A stretch of DNA of 64,000 bases, taken from contig CAMBZE010000004.1 of assembly GCA_945872425.1 (NCBI GenBank), positions 1-64,000 of the forward strand, written 5' to 3'. The translations under genes and the position numbers were made by a program. The DNA comes from Methylotenera oryzisoli (lineage in GTDB: Bacteria > Pseudomonadota > Gammaproteobacteria > Burkholderiales > Methylophilaceae). The notes below the pieces were generated by a model. The model was not told the DNA's origin. It worked only from the letters and a program-made list of their open reading frames with translations, and searched no databases. Within the stretch, counting starts at the first letter, position 1; every line of letters begins with the position of its first letter. Shown one piece after another: positions 22,373 through 31,899 of the stretch.

Positions 22373-22401
22373 ATTATACGCGATATTATTTTTAGCACCA
22401 A
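22373..22401 (-). promoter_or_regulatory. sigma-70-like promoter driving the SAH riboswitch-ahcY-metF unit
   Basis: Minus strand TTGGTG-17 nt-TATAAT (22378..22373); the predicted TSS falls at the riboswitch 5' boundary. Confidence 0.6.
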
Positions 22402-22456
22402 TACTGTATCAACCCAATTTCTGCGATTGAATAATCAAAACAATTATAATCAAACC

Positions 22457-23080
22457 ATGAAAGCACACCATCAGCAAGCATCCCAGTTCTTAAGCGCTAT
22501 CGACAATGATTGGGCAGCCCTTATTGCAACTGTGGGCGCATGCGAATTTAAAGCAAAACCTGAACGTGAACCTTACGAAGCTCTGGTGTGCGCGCTGGCC
22601 TACCAACAGATCAGCACCAAAGCAGGCGATACCATCCTAGGAAGGCTGGTAAAAAACTTCGGCGCATTCCCCACACCGCAACAACTGATTACAGCTGAAT
22701 TTGCCGACCTGCGTGTAATTGGTTTTCCCGGCAGAAAAATTGAAACGCTTAAAGGCATTGCCAATGGCGCATTGAGCGGATTAGTGCCGTCGCGTGAAGC
22801 TGCCGATGCTATGAGCGATGAAGCCTTGATTGAGCAACTGGTCACGCTCAAAGGCATTGGTCAGTGGTCAGTGGAAATGATGCTGATATTTACCCTAGAG
22901 CGCATGGACATACTGCCCATCGATGATTCCGGCATTGCAGAGGGCTACCGGCGACTCAAAAATCTGGATATTGCTCCCAAGCGCAAGGAGATAGCCGAAA
23001 TTGGTAAAACATGGAGCCCTTACCGCACTATTGCAAGTTGGTATTTATGGCGCGTGCCAAAACAACCTATGACAAAGTAA
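22457..23080 (+). CDS. DNA-3-methyladenine glycosylase II / AlkA-like HhH-GPD glycosylase
   Basis: LVCALAYQQISTKAGDTILGRL...LVTLKGIGQWSVEMMLIFTLERMDILPIDDSGI; HhH-GPD motif. Start at MKAHHQQ preferred. Confidence 0.88.
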   Translation: MKAHHQQASQFLSAIDNDWAALIATVGACEFKAKPEREPYEALVCALAYQQISTKAGDTILGRLVKNFGAFPTPQQLITAEFADLRVIGFPGRKIETLKGIANGALSGLVPSREAADAMSDEALIEQLVTLKGIGQWSVEMMLIFTLERMDILPIDDSGIAEGYRRLKNLDIAPKRKEIAEIGKTWSPYRTIASWYLWRVPKQPMTK

Positions 23081-23264
23081 TCAAAATTACCACAAGTAAT
23101 ACCACCAAGTGTTAGTGCGCCTAATCTATATCGGCAGAGTCACACTAGGTCAATGACGACTCATCGGCAAAGCTTGACGAATCAGTCCTTTGCTTACTGC
23201 TTTATTCACTGCACTAACCTAGTGATTGTAGTCTGAGAATCCCGGCTCGCCAAATACAGGCGCC

Positions 23265-24509
23265 ATGTTTGCATTTATAATGTCGCCTATGGATCTTTTC
23301 AAATACCACAACTGCGCATTTGCAAAACTTTTAGTGTTTCGCATTCAAATGGTTTTGGCTTATCAGATCATGGCAGTGGTGGTTGGCTGGCATATCTATG
23401 AAATCACGCACGACCCACTCTCACTCGGGTTAATCGGGCTGGCAGAAGTGATCCCTTACTTCGCATCTGCACTATTTGCCGGCCATGCTGTTGATCATCT
23501 TTACTCACGCCGGCTATTTGGCGCACTAGCGGCAATTCTGCTAATGATCAATGCTTTCACACTGACCGTATTAGCATTAGGTTGGCTCGATGGCAATGCC
23601 ACGCTATGGATTTATGGATCAATTGCCTTTACCGGCATCGCACGCGCCTTCATTGCGCCCAGCTATAGCACGTTATTTGCCATTATTTTACCGCGTGAAG
23701 CATACGTACGCGCCTCAGGTATCGGCACGGCAACATTTCAAGTCGGCTTGGTGCTAGGGCCGGCAATAGGCGGTATGTTAGTGGGTTTTGGCAGCAAAAC
23801 CTTGGCTTACTCAGTCGCCACATTGTTATGCCTAGGCGCGGCAATTGCAATGCTTTTACTTAAAATTAAAGAACCCGAAAAGTCAGCAGGCATTCCTGTA
23901 TTGACTAGCATCGCACAAGGGTTACGTTTTGTATTCAGCAATCAAATCGTGTTGGGCGCAATGTCACTTGATATGTTTGCTGTGCTATTTGGCGGCGCTG
24001 TGGCCATGTTGCCTGCGTTCATTCACGACATCTATAAAATGGGGCCTGAGGGTCTGGGTATTTTACGGGGCGCTCCTGCGTTGGGTGCAATCATCACCGG
24101 GTTATGGCTAGTGCGCCACCCCATCAACCTGCATGCCGGACGATGGTTATTAGCTGTGGTTGCCGGGTTTGGACTATCAATTATCGGGTTTGGATTAAGC
24201 ACCAGTTTTTGGATGGCCGCGTTCATGCTGCTGCTATCAGGCTTATTTGACGGTGTTTCTGTAGTCATGCGACAAACTATCATGCAATTAGCCACGCCTG
24301 ATGTCATGCGCGGCAGAGTGTCAGCGATTAATGGCATATTTATTGGCTCATCCAATGAGCTGGGGGCATTTGAATCCGGCGTCGCCGCACGCCTGATGGG
24401 CTTGATGCCATCAGTGATTTTTGGTGGATTCATGACACTAAGCGTAGTGGGTGTAACGGCTAAATTTGCCCCGAAATTACGTAAACTAGAATTGCACCAA
24501 CTTAACTAA
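23265..24509 (+). CDS. MFS transporter (EntS/TMEM-type exporter-like)
   Basis: About 12 hydrophobic segments; ITHDPLSLGLIGLAEVIPYFASALFAGHAVDHLYSRR. Start could be 23289. Confidence 0.85.
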   Translation: MFAFIMSPMDLFKYHNCAFAKLLVFRIQMVLAYQIMAVVVGWHIYEITHDPLSLGLIGLAEVIPYFASALFAGHAVDHLYSRRLFGALAAILLMINAFTLTVLALGWLDGNATLWIYGSIAFTGIARAFIAPSYSTLFAIILPREAYVRASGIGTATFQVGLVLGPAIGGMLVGFGSKTLAYSVATLLCLGAAIAMLLLKIKEPEKSAGIPVLTSIAQGLRFVFSNQIVLGAMSLDMFAVLFGGAVAMLPAFIHDIYKMGPEGLGILRGAPALGAIITGLWLVRHPINLHAGRWLLAVVAGFGLSIIGFGLSTSFWMAAFMLLLSGLFDGVSVVMRQTIMQLATPDVMRGRVSAINGIFIGSSNELGAFESGVAARLMGLMPSVIFGGFMTLSVVGVTAKFAPKLRKLELHQLN

Positions 24510-24583
24510 TTCAAGCCTCACTAATTCAAGTCCAATTTTAAAGTTCAGCTCAAGATTTGTTCTAATACGTGATTTAGACAAAC

Positions 24584-25789
24584 TTAGCCATAGCTGCCAT
24601 CGACCCTTGATTTTAATAAGATAGGCGCATAGATTGCCAAAAAAATCGCAAATCCAAGTATCCACAACAAGGCCGAAATTAACATCCAATACACATAATG
24701 CTGCATAGCTAACATAGGTGCCAATATACGAAATACCGCGCTTGCGCAGATGGCTAGAAATATAAATCCTAACCATGGCGAAGGTTTTCTAATGTCTCGC
24801 CCGGTATGACCTAAAGCCACGCGAGCCATCATGCCGAGCGTCATTAAACCCACGCCACCTATAGTGAAAAGATGTAAGGTTAGAACCGATGAAATATTAA
24901 ATTGTGTTTGTAATGCATAACTCAAGAAACCTGCATTGACCACCCAGGCAGATAGATACAAGCTCCACAGTAAAGGTGCGCGCCATATTCCAGCTGTGTG
25001 CCAATTAAATAAACGAAAGCCGTTCATTACAAATAAAGTGCAAGCCAGCCCAAAGGTTACCGCAGCGACACGCACTGATACCTCGTTGATGAATAAAGCC
25101 AAAAACAACACCATGATGCTGATATCTAGCCACTGATACTGCTTAAGCTGCACTTTCTCCTGCACGCCACGTTCGATAAAGAACGGCATCACGCGACGCC
25201 CAATCATTAAAATCAAGCCTATAAACAACAATACCGCGCCATTGATGGCATAGAGCATGCCATGTTCCAGCACACCATAACAGCCTAAATAAAATACCAG
25301 ATTACCCACCCATAGCAATACAATCTTAGCCACTACGCCAAGTTGCAACCATTGCTTTGCTTTAACAATCGGTTTAGTGATGGCCCACATCAGCATCAAC
25401 CCAAACAATAAGTCGGCTATTGCAGCCCAAATCAGCAAACTCGTACCAAATAGAAATAGCACTCGCGCTGCGCACCACAGCATAAAAAGCACCATCAAAG
25501 GTTTACCATGCAGCGTTTGTACACCAGTCCAATTTTTAACAGCGGTCAGCAAAAACCCTGCCACTACCGCTAACCCATAGCCATAAAGCATTTCATGGGC
25601 ATGCCATTGGCTAATAGAAATAGGCGAGATTTGCACAAAGCTGTGCGAGAAGTAAATCAACATCCACCAAATGATAGAAACCAGAGCAAAAACGCTGGCC
25701 CCTAGAAAAAATGGCCGAAAACCAAGGTTAAATAAGGCAAAACCTTTTACCTGAGTTGGCTTACTCATCTGAATTTGCACTACTGCCAT
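24584..25789 (-). CDS. nnrS: NnrS family protein
   Basis: FALFNLGFRPFFLGA...WHAHEMLYGYGLAVVAGFLLTAVKNWTG...GRRVMPFFIERGV...GVGLMTLGMMARVALGHTGR. Confidence 0.92.
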   Translation of the reverse strand: MAVVQIQMSKPTQVKGFALFNLGFRPFFLGASVFALVSIIWWMLIYFSHSFVQISPISISQWHAHEMLYGYGLAVVAGFLLTAVKNWTGVQTLHGKPLMVLFMLWCAARVLFLFGTSLLIWAAIADLLFGLMLMWAITKPIVKAKQWLQLGVVAKIVLLWVGNLVFYLGCYGVLEHGMLYAINGAVLLFIGLILMIGRRVMPFFIERGVQEKVQLKQYQWLDISIMVLFLALFINEVSVRVAAVTFGLACTLFVMNGFRLFNWHTAGIWRAPLLWSLYLSAWVVNAGFLSYALQTQFNISSVLTLHLFTIGGVGLMTLGMMARVALGHTGRDIRKPSPWLGFIFLAICASAVFRILAPMLAMQHYVYWMLISALLWILGFAIFLAIYAPILLKSRVDGSYG

Positions 25790-25893
25790 GATTTTTACGC
25801 CTTTGATAACACAAATGTGGGCTATGTTAGCGCGATATCAACGGTGCTGTATTGATCTAGCGCATGGATAATTTAAGCTCGCAGCTTACAAAC

Positions 25894-25918
25894 AAAAAGG
25901 AGCCGAAGCTCCTTTTTT
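25894..25918 (-). terminator. Rho-independent terminator of the nrdJ operon
   Basis: Minus strand aaaaaaGGAGCttcgGCTCCtttttg with UUCG tetraloop, directly after the nrdJb stop. Confidence 0.85.
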
Positions 25919-25922
25919 GAAT

Positions 25923-26621
25923 TTAACCGCACTTACTTTCACCACAATTCAAACACGTGAGACAGCCGTCCATAATAATGCTGGCTTTGGTGTTACATTT
26001 TCTACAAAGCTGAGCGTTTTTTGGAAAGCCTTCTTCGTTCATTTCTTCACCTGATTTCGCGTGTTTTTCTAGGTATTCGGCTTTTTTGTCTTCCACCAGT
26101 TTTTGCTGGTGTTGATCTAAACCTGGTTTTTTAAGCATGCCGATTTCTTGCAAGTGCTGCTCTACTACTTCACCAATCTCAGCTACTAAGCTAGGTATAA
26201 ACTTGCCGCCTTTTTTAAAGTAGCCACCGCTTGGTTCAAACACACTTTTAAGTTCTTCTACCAGAAAAGTGACGTCACCACCTTTACGGAACACCGCTGA
26301 CATCACGCGAGTGAGAGCAACAATCCATTGAAAGTGCTCCATGTTTTTGGAGTTAATAAAAATTTCAAATGGACGACGATGTTCTTGCGGCGTGCCTTCA
26401 TTCATCACGACATCGTTAATGGTAATGTAAAGCGCATGCTCGGTCACCGGTGTTTTGATTTTGTAGGTGTTACCCACCAGCTTGTCCGGACGGCTTAATG
26501 GCTCGCCAAGTTGTATCACAGTTGCATTCGCTTCCTGCGCTTTTGCCTCTGCGGCTTTAGCTTTGTTTTCTTCTGTAACCAGGTTGTAGCTAACGATTTT
26601 TTTTTCAATTTTAATAGTCAT
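25923..26621 (-). CDS. nrdJb: class II ribonucleotide reductase C-terminal part / NrdJb (TSCPD and zinc-ribbon-type cysteine motifs)
   Basis: YKIKTPVTEHALYITINDVV...PFEIFINSKNMEHFQWIVALTRVMSAVFRKGGDVTFLVEELK, C-terminal CRKCNTKASIIMDGCLTCLNCGESKCG. Confidence 0.85.
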   Translation of the reverse strand: MTIKIEKKIVSYNLVTEENKAKAAEAKAQEANATVIQLGEPLSRPDKLVGNTYKIKTPVTEHALYITINDVVMNEGTPQEHRRPFEIFINSKNMEHFQWIVALTRVMSAVFRKGGDVTFLVEELKSVFEPSGGYFKKGGKFIPSLVAEIGEVVEQHLQEIGMLKKPGLDQHQQKLVEDKKAEYLEKHAKSGEEMNEEGFPKNAQLCRKCNTKASIIMDGCLTCLNCGESKCG

Positions 26622-26636
26622 TTTGTTTTCTCCTTT

Positions 26637-26697
26637 TGTAGGAAGGGCGCCTCGCCCCGATTGATATTATTTCGCGATGAGGGCATCGCCCTTACAC
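26637..26697. repeat. REP/MITE-like palindromic element between nrdJa and nrdJb
   Basis: tGTAGGAAGGGCGCCTCGCCCcgattgatattatttcGCGATGAGGGCATCGCCCTTACA; terminal GTA..AGGGCG / CGCCCTTAC with internal hairpins GGGCGcctCGCCC and GCGATGaggGCATCGC. Confidence 0.6.
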
Positions 26698-28877
26698 TAA
26701 AATTTTCCGTAATAGCCTTCTTTTAGGGCGTCGTACAGATTAGCCGCGGAGTGAATCTCGCCATCGTACTCAATCTCTTCATTGCCTTTGGCTTCAATCT
26801 CGGTGCCATCTTCCAGCGTAAATTTGTAGGTGGTGCTTTCCAAATCTTTTTCAGTCACCAACACCCCCTGAAATGCCTCCGGGTTAAACCTGAATGTAGT
26901 ACAACCTTTTAGACCTTTATCGTAAGCGTAGAGGTAGATGTTTTTGAAGTCTTCAAAATCATAATCGGTCGGCACGTTAATGGTTTTTGAAATTGAGCTA
27001 TCAATCCATTTTTGTGATGCTGCTTGAATATCAACGTGGGCTTTAGCCAAAATAGTAGATGAATCCAAGAAGTAATCTGGTAATTGCTCTTCTGGCTTGT
27101 CGCTAAATGGCATTGCATTCGGATTAATCAACTCGCGGTAGGCCAATAGCTCATAAGAAAATACATCCACTTTTTCTTTTGATTTTTTACCTTCACGAAT
27201 TACGTTACGTGCGTAATGGTGCGCAAAACTCGGCTCAATACCGTTGCTGGCATTATTCGCGAGCGAGAGTGAAATAGTACCCGTTGGCGCAATTGAGCTA
27301 TGGTGGGTAAAGCGCACGCCTTTGGTCGCAATTTGGTTACGCAAGCCCTCAGGGAACTGCTGCATATAGCGGCTATATTTACCGAGCAACACTTTGCCAG
27401 CCACTTTACTGCCTACTTTAATACCATCTGCCGCCATTTCCGGACGTTTTGCCAACATGTCGGCAGTCACTTCAAACTTCTCATCCATAATCGGGGCCGG
27501 GCCTTTTTCTTCAGCCAGTTGCACGCCTACATTCCAACCTTCTTCTGCCATCACACGGGTGGCTTCTTCAGTGAATTTAATAGATTCTTCTTCACCGTAT
27601 TTCATTTTCATCATGGTGAGACTAGAACCTAAACCTAGGTAGCCCATACCGTGGCGGCGTTTGCGCATGATTTCATCGCGTTGTTGTTGTAGCGGTAAGC
27701 CGTTGATTTCAACTACGTTGTCCAGCATACGCGTGAATATTGCCACCACTTCGCGGTATTCCTCCCAGTCAAAGTAGGCTTCATCAGTGAATGGTTTTTT
27801 AACAAAGCGGGTTAAGTTAATTGAGCCTAACAAACACGCGCCATAAGGTGGTAGCGGTTGCTCACCACATGGGTTGGTTGCGCGAATATTTTCGCAGAAC
27901 CAGTTGTTGTTCATTTCATTGACGCGGTCGATCAAGATAAATCCTGGCTCGGCAAAGTCGTAAGTAGAAGACATAATCACATCCCACAAACGGCGCGCCT
28001 TAATGGTTTTATACACACGGCAAGCTACTTTACCTGCATCTTTGCCATCTGTTTTGGTGAGGTATTTGCCTTTTACCGGCCATTCACGCCACACCACTTG
28101 GCTCTCGTCGTTCACGTTGAGGCCATCTACGATCGCTTCTTTTTCAGTCACCGGGAAAGCCAGTTTCCACTCGGCATCTGCTTTTACCGCTTCCATAAAC
28201 TCTTTGGTAATCAGGCATGACAAATTGAATTGACGTAAACGACCAGCTTCACGCTTGGCTTTAATGAAATCGGTAATGTCCGGATGAGAGATATCAAACG
28301 TTGCCATTTGCGCGCCACGACGACCACCCGCAGATGATACGGTGAAACACATTTTGTCATAAATATCCATGAACGACAGCGGACCACTGGTGTAAGCGCC
28401 GGCCCCCGCCACAAATGCGCCTTTTGGACGCAATGTTGAGAACTCATAACCAATGCCGCAACCGGCTTTCAAGGTTAAGCCAGCCTCATGCACTTTACCT
28501 AAGATGTCATCCATACTGTCTGATATCACACCGGAAACCGTACAGTTAATGGTAGAGGTTGCCGGTTTGTGCTCCAGTGCACCCGCGTTAGAGGTAATGC
28601 GACCTGCCGGAATTGCGCCACGACGCAATGCCCATAAAAACTTTTCATGCCATTCAGCACGCTTTTCCTCTGTGACTTCAACATCTGCCAAAGCGCGCGC
28701 TACGCGTGAATAAGAGGCATCCATGTCAGCATCAACATGCTCGCCTGTTTTGGTTTTTAAGCGATATTTTTTATCCCAAATATCAAGTGAGACAGGTTGA
28801 ACCGGAATTTCTTTTTCAACATCTGTACTTGAACTCTGGATATTAGAATTTTTAGCAGTATCAACAACTTTTAACAT
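26697..28877 (-). CDS. nrdJa: adenosylcobalamin-dependent ribonucleoside-diphosphate reductase, catalytic part (NrdJa)
   Basis: ATNPCGEQPLPPYGACLLGSINLTRFV, APTGTISLSLANNASNGIEPSFAHHYARNV. Confidence 0.92.
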   Translation of the reverse strand: MLKVVDTAKNSNIQSSSTDVEKEIPVQPVSLDIWDKKYRLKTKTGEHVDADMDASYSRVARALADVEVTEEKRAEWHEKFLWALRRGAIPAGRITSNAGALEHKPATSTINCTVSGVISDSMDDILGKVHEAGLTLKAGCGIGYEFSTLRPKGAFVAGAGAYTSGPLSFMDIYDKMCFTVSSAGGRRGAQMATFDISHPDITDFIKAKREAGRLRQFNLSCLITKEFMEAVKADAEWKLAFPVTEKEAIVDGLNVNDESQVVWREWPVKGKYLTKTDGKDAGKVACRVYKTIKARRLWDVIMSSTYDFAEPGFILIDRVNEMNNNWFCENIRATNPCGEQPLPPYGACLLGSINLTRFVKKPFTDEAYFDWEEYREVVAIFTRMLDNVVEINGLPLQQQRDEIMRKRRHGMGYLGLGSSLTMMKMKYGEEESIKFTEEATRVMAEEGWNVGVQLAEEKGPAPIMDEKFEVTADMLAKRPEMAADGIKVGSKVAGKVLLGKYSRYMQQFPEGLRNQIATKGVRFTHHSSIAPTGTISLSLANNASNGIEPSFAHHYARNVIREGKKSKEKVDVFSYELLAYRELINPNAMPFSDKPEEQLPDYFLDSSTILAKAHVDIQAASQKWIDSSISKTINVPTDYDFEDFKNIYLYAYDKGLKGCTTFRFNPEAFQGVLVTEKDLESTTYKFTLEDGTEIEAKGNEEIEYDGEIHSAANLYDALKEGYYGKF

Positions 28878-28997
28878 GGATTTATCCCTTATTATTCAAC
28901 TTAAGTCATCTTATCAACAATAACTTAACCTGTATTTATTTAACTGTTTTAATTGTGGCTTAAAGCAATTCAAGCTTTTGAGCAAAAATGTAAAAAA

Positions 28998-29013
28998 CCA
29001 CAACATATTGTGT
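28998..29013. promoter_or_regulatory. NrdR-box-like palindrome upstream of nrdJ
   Basis: CCACAACATATTGTGT matches 14/16 of an idealised ACACAATATATTGTGT NrdR box, 121 bp upstream of the nrdJa start. Confidence 0.5.
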
Positions 29014-29228
29014 TTTTTTGTTAATTTAATCATTTAGTAGTGGTAGGTCAAGCAGTTTTTTTGAAATTATTTTCAGTGAAAGTCGATAATTTTACTTGCC
29101 AAAATCATGCATTAGACTGGCATTGGCTTACAGCAAAGTGGCGAATAAAAAATGCAATCGCGCACCTTAAAAAATATGTGCGAAAATAGAGAAATTCCAG
29201 AAACCACCGTTGGTCACTCACTTGAATA

Positions 29229-30521
29229 ATGACTCGTAACGTTTACACCTTTTTACTTTATTTACTACTGCCATTCACGCCACTTAAATTGCTCTGGCGC
29301 GCAAAAAAACAGCCCGAATATTTGCAGCACTGGCGTGAGCGTTATGGGTTTTATACACTGCAATTTGCAAAACCTGTGATTTGGCTGCATTGTGTATCGG
29401 TGGGTGAAACCCGCGCGGCTGAACCTTTAATCAAAATCTTGCTGCACAAATACCCGAATCATCAAGTCTTGCTCACGCACACCACACCCACCGGGCGCAC
29501 CACCAGCGAGCAATTGTTGGGGGATTCAGTCGCCAGAGTGTATTTACCCTATGACTTACCTTTTGCAGTAAATCGTTTTTTAAAACACTTTCAACCCGCG
29601 GTCGGCGTGCTCATGGAAACCGAGCTTTGGTTTAATTTGATCGCGAGCTGTAAACAGCAAGCTATTCCGTTATTGTTAGTCAACGCACGATTATCAGAAA
29701 AATCCGCGCTTGGTTATGCCAAGTTAGGACGATTGACGCAAGAAGGCTTACACCAGCTCGCTGCAATCGCCGCGCAAACAGCACAAGATGCCAAACGCTT
29801 ACAAAACTTGGGCGCGCCAAATGTAAATAAGCCTAATGCAAGTAAACTTAATATCAGCATCGCAGGCAATTTAAAATTTGATGTCATTCCGCCTGGTGAT
29901 GCAATGGCACAAGGCCAACTGCTTAGAAATGCAATGGGACAACAACGCCCCGTATTGTTGGCTGCCAGCACTAGAGAGGGCGAAGAGTCGCTGATTCTTG
30001 ATGCCGTTGCCGAAGCCAACATTCCAGACCTACTTACGATTATTGTGCCGCGCCACCCACAGCGTTTTGAGCAAGTGGCCGAGCTACTAAAAAAACGTGG
30101 TGTTAGTTTTGTTCGACGCTCAATGCTTGCAAATGAAACCATTTCGCCAAACATCTCTTATGTGCTGGGTAACTCCATGGGTGAAATGTTTACCTATTAC
30201 GCCGCGTGCGATATTGCTTTTATCGGTGGCAGTTTATTGCCATTAGGCGGGCAAAACCTGATTGAAGCCTGCAGCATGGGCAAACCCGTGCTGATAGGAC
30301 CACATACCTTTAATTTTGAGCAAGTCACCGAGCTGGCAATCGCTGCGGGTGCAGCACGGCGTGTACAAAACACTGATGAACTGGCAGAAAACATTAAGGC
30401 CCTGTTTGCCGATCAAACTAAACGGCAAGCCATGAGTCGTGCCGCCTTGAATTTTAGCGCAGAAAGTCGCGGTGCAACGCAACGTACTTTGAACTTAATT
30501 GAGTGTTTCCTTAAGGGCTAA
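29229..30521 (+). CDS. waaA: 3-deoxy-D-manno-octulosonic acid transferase
   Basis: IWLHCVSVGETRAAEPLI, LLTHTTPTGRTT, YLPYDLPFAVNRFL, ETELWFNLI, IGGSLLPLGGQNLIEA. Confidence 0.95.
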   Translation: MTRNVYTFLLYLLLPFTPLKLLWRAKKQPEYLQHWRERYGFYTLQFAKPVIWLHCVSVGETRAAEPLIKILLHKYPNHQVLLTHTTPTGRTTSEQLLGDSVARVYLPYDLPFAVNRFLKHFQPAVGVLMETELWFNLIASCKQQAIPLLLVNARLSEKSALGYAKLGRLTQEGLHQLAAIAAQTAQDAKRLQNLGAPNVNKPNASKLNISIAGNLKFDVIPPGDAMAQGQLLRNAMGQQRPVLLAASTREGEESLILDAVAEANIPDLLTIIVPRHPQRFEQVAELLKKRGVSFVRRSMLANETISPNISYVLGNSMGEMFTYYAACDIAFIGGSLLPLGGQNLIEACSMGKPVLIGPHTFNFEQVTELAIAAGAARRVQNTDELAENIKALFADQTKRQAMSRAALNFSAESRGATQRTLNLIECFLKG

Positions 30522-31899
30522 CCAGCACCAACTGCTGATTGATATCCGCCAAATCAACTTCTGCAACGACACCTGAAGCCGCCTTCAAACGAATGATATT
30601 AACCAGATAATTGTAACGCGCCTGCAATAAATCACGCTTGGCGCTAAAAAGCTGTTGCTGTGCATTGAGCACATCCACGCTGGTACGCACACCAACCTCG
30701 TAACCCAACTTGGTTGAATCTACTTGGCTTTGACTGGAAGTAAGCGCTTGCTCATAAGCCTTGACCTGCGCAATACTGGTGCTCAAGTTCAGGTAAGCAC
30801 GTTGCGTTTCCAGTTCGGTGTTGCGTCGCGCTATTTCAACATCATCTTTGGCTTTTTGTTGATTCAAGGCAGCCTGTCTTACGCGTGAACTGATAGCGCC
30901 GCCTTGATACAAAGGAATTTGTAGTTGCAATCCAATAGCGCCCGTTTTCAGCTCATTACCCGAGCTAAAAACTGAGGCGCTACCATTGGCATAACTGTAG
31001 TTATAACTTGCCACGGCATCCAAGGTCGGCAAATGACCTGCACTTAAACGGTCAACTTCCTGTTCAGAAAATTTCACCGCATCTTGTTGAATCTGTATAT
31101 TCAAGTTGTTTTGTGCCGCCACCTCTAGCCATTTGTCCATGCTCTGACCTAGCTGACTGGCCTTAATATTCGCTTTTACGGTTGCTAGCTTTTGCGGAAA
31201 TTCACCTGTAATGGCCTGAACTGCGCGTTTTGCAATTTGGTGTTCGTTAGTGGCGGCGATTTCCTGGGCAACAATTAAGTCAAAACGCGCCTGCGCTTCA
31301 TTTACATCGGTAATGGTTGCTGACCCCACTTCAAAGTTTGCATTTGCCTGATTTAATTGGCTCAAAATAGCCGCTTTTTGTGCACCGATTAAATCAATTT
31401 TGTCTTGCGCAATGAGCACCTCAAAATAACTCTGCGTCACACGTAAAATTAAATCCTGCTGACTCAAATGTAGTTGTTTATCTGCTTGGCTTACTTGCGT
31501 TTTACTTTGGTCAATTTGCACTAGATTTTGTTTGCGGTAAATCGGCTGCCGCATATCAACACCGTATTTATAAGTCTCAAAATTCGACTGCCCAGGTGGC
31601 GTCGTTGCGTTCAGGTAGCGGATATCAGTGGCCACTGCGTTAGCATCGGCACTAAAATTAACCGTTGGGCGATATAACGCTTTGCCTTGCTCGATGATTT
31701 CCTGTGCCGCTTGATTGGCACTTAACGCAGAAGCCAAAGTGGGGTCATGTGCTAATGCCTGGCTGTAAATATCAAGCAGAGAATACGGTTTATCTTCATC
31801 GCTCGCAAATACAGCACTCGCAAATGTAGCAAATGCTAATAAGAAACTGATTAACGCAACTCTTGTTAAAGTTTTGAGCATTTTTAACTTAAAACTCAA
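30511..31899 (-). CDS. TolC family outer membrane efflux protein
   Basis: Signal peptide, SLLDIYSQALAHDPTLASA, GVRTSVDVLNAQQQLFSAKRDLLQARYNYL. Start may be 31881. Confidence 0.92.
   Translation of the reverse strand: MSFKLKMLKTLTRVALISFLLAFATFASAVFASDEDKPYSLLDIYSQALAHDPTLASALSANQAAQEIIEQGKALYRPTVNFSADANAVATDIRYLNATTPPGQSNFETYKYGVDMRQPIYRKQNLVQIDQSKTQVSQADKQLHLSQQDLILRVTQSYFEVLIAQDKIDLIGAQKAAILSQLNQANANFEVGSATITDVNEAQARFDLIVAQEIAATNEHQIAKRAVQAITGEFPQKLATVKANIKASQLGQSMDKWLEVAAQNNLNIQIQQDAVKFSEQEVDRLSAGHLPTLDAVASYNYSYANGSASVFSSGNELKTGAIGLQLQIPLYQGGAISSRVRQAALNQQKAKDDVEIARRNTELETQRAYLNLSTSIAQVKAYEQALTSSQSQVDSTKLGYEVGVRTSVDVLNAQQQLFSAKRDLLQARYNYLVNIIRLKAASGVVAEVDLADINQQLVLVSP

Noticed and set aside
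23081-23264. tRNA-like 3' end (gagaatcccggctcgcca) between the AlkA-like and MFS genes
   Set aside because: No T-arm GTTCGA motif, acceptor pairing or anticodon arm could be assembled; probably chance.
24505-24535. Two copies of ctaattcaag with 15-bp spacing at the MFS/nnrS convergent junction
   Set aside because: Only two short copies in AT-rich DNA; too weak to call a repeat element.
28878-29228. Cobalamin riboswitch upstream of the B12-dependent RNR
   Set aside because: No B12-box-like GCCACTG motif or compatible fold seen in the AT-rich leader.
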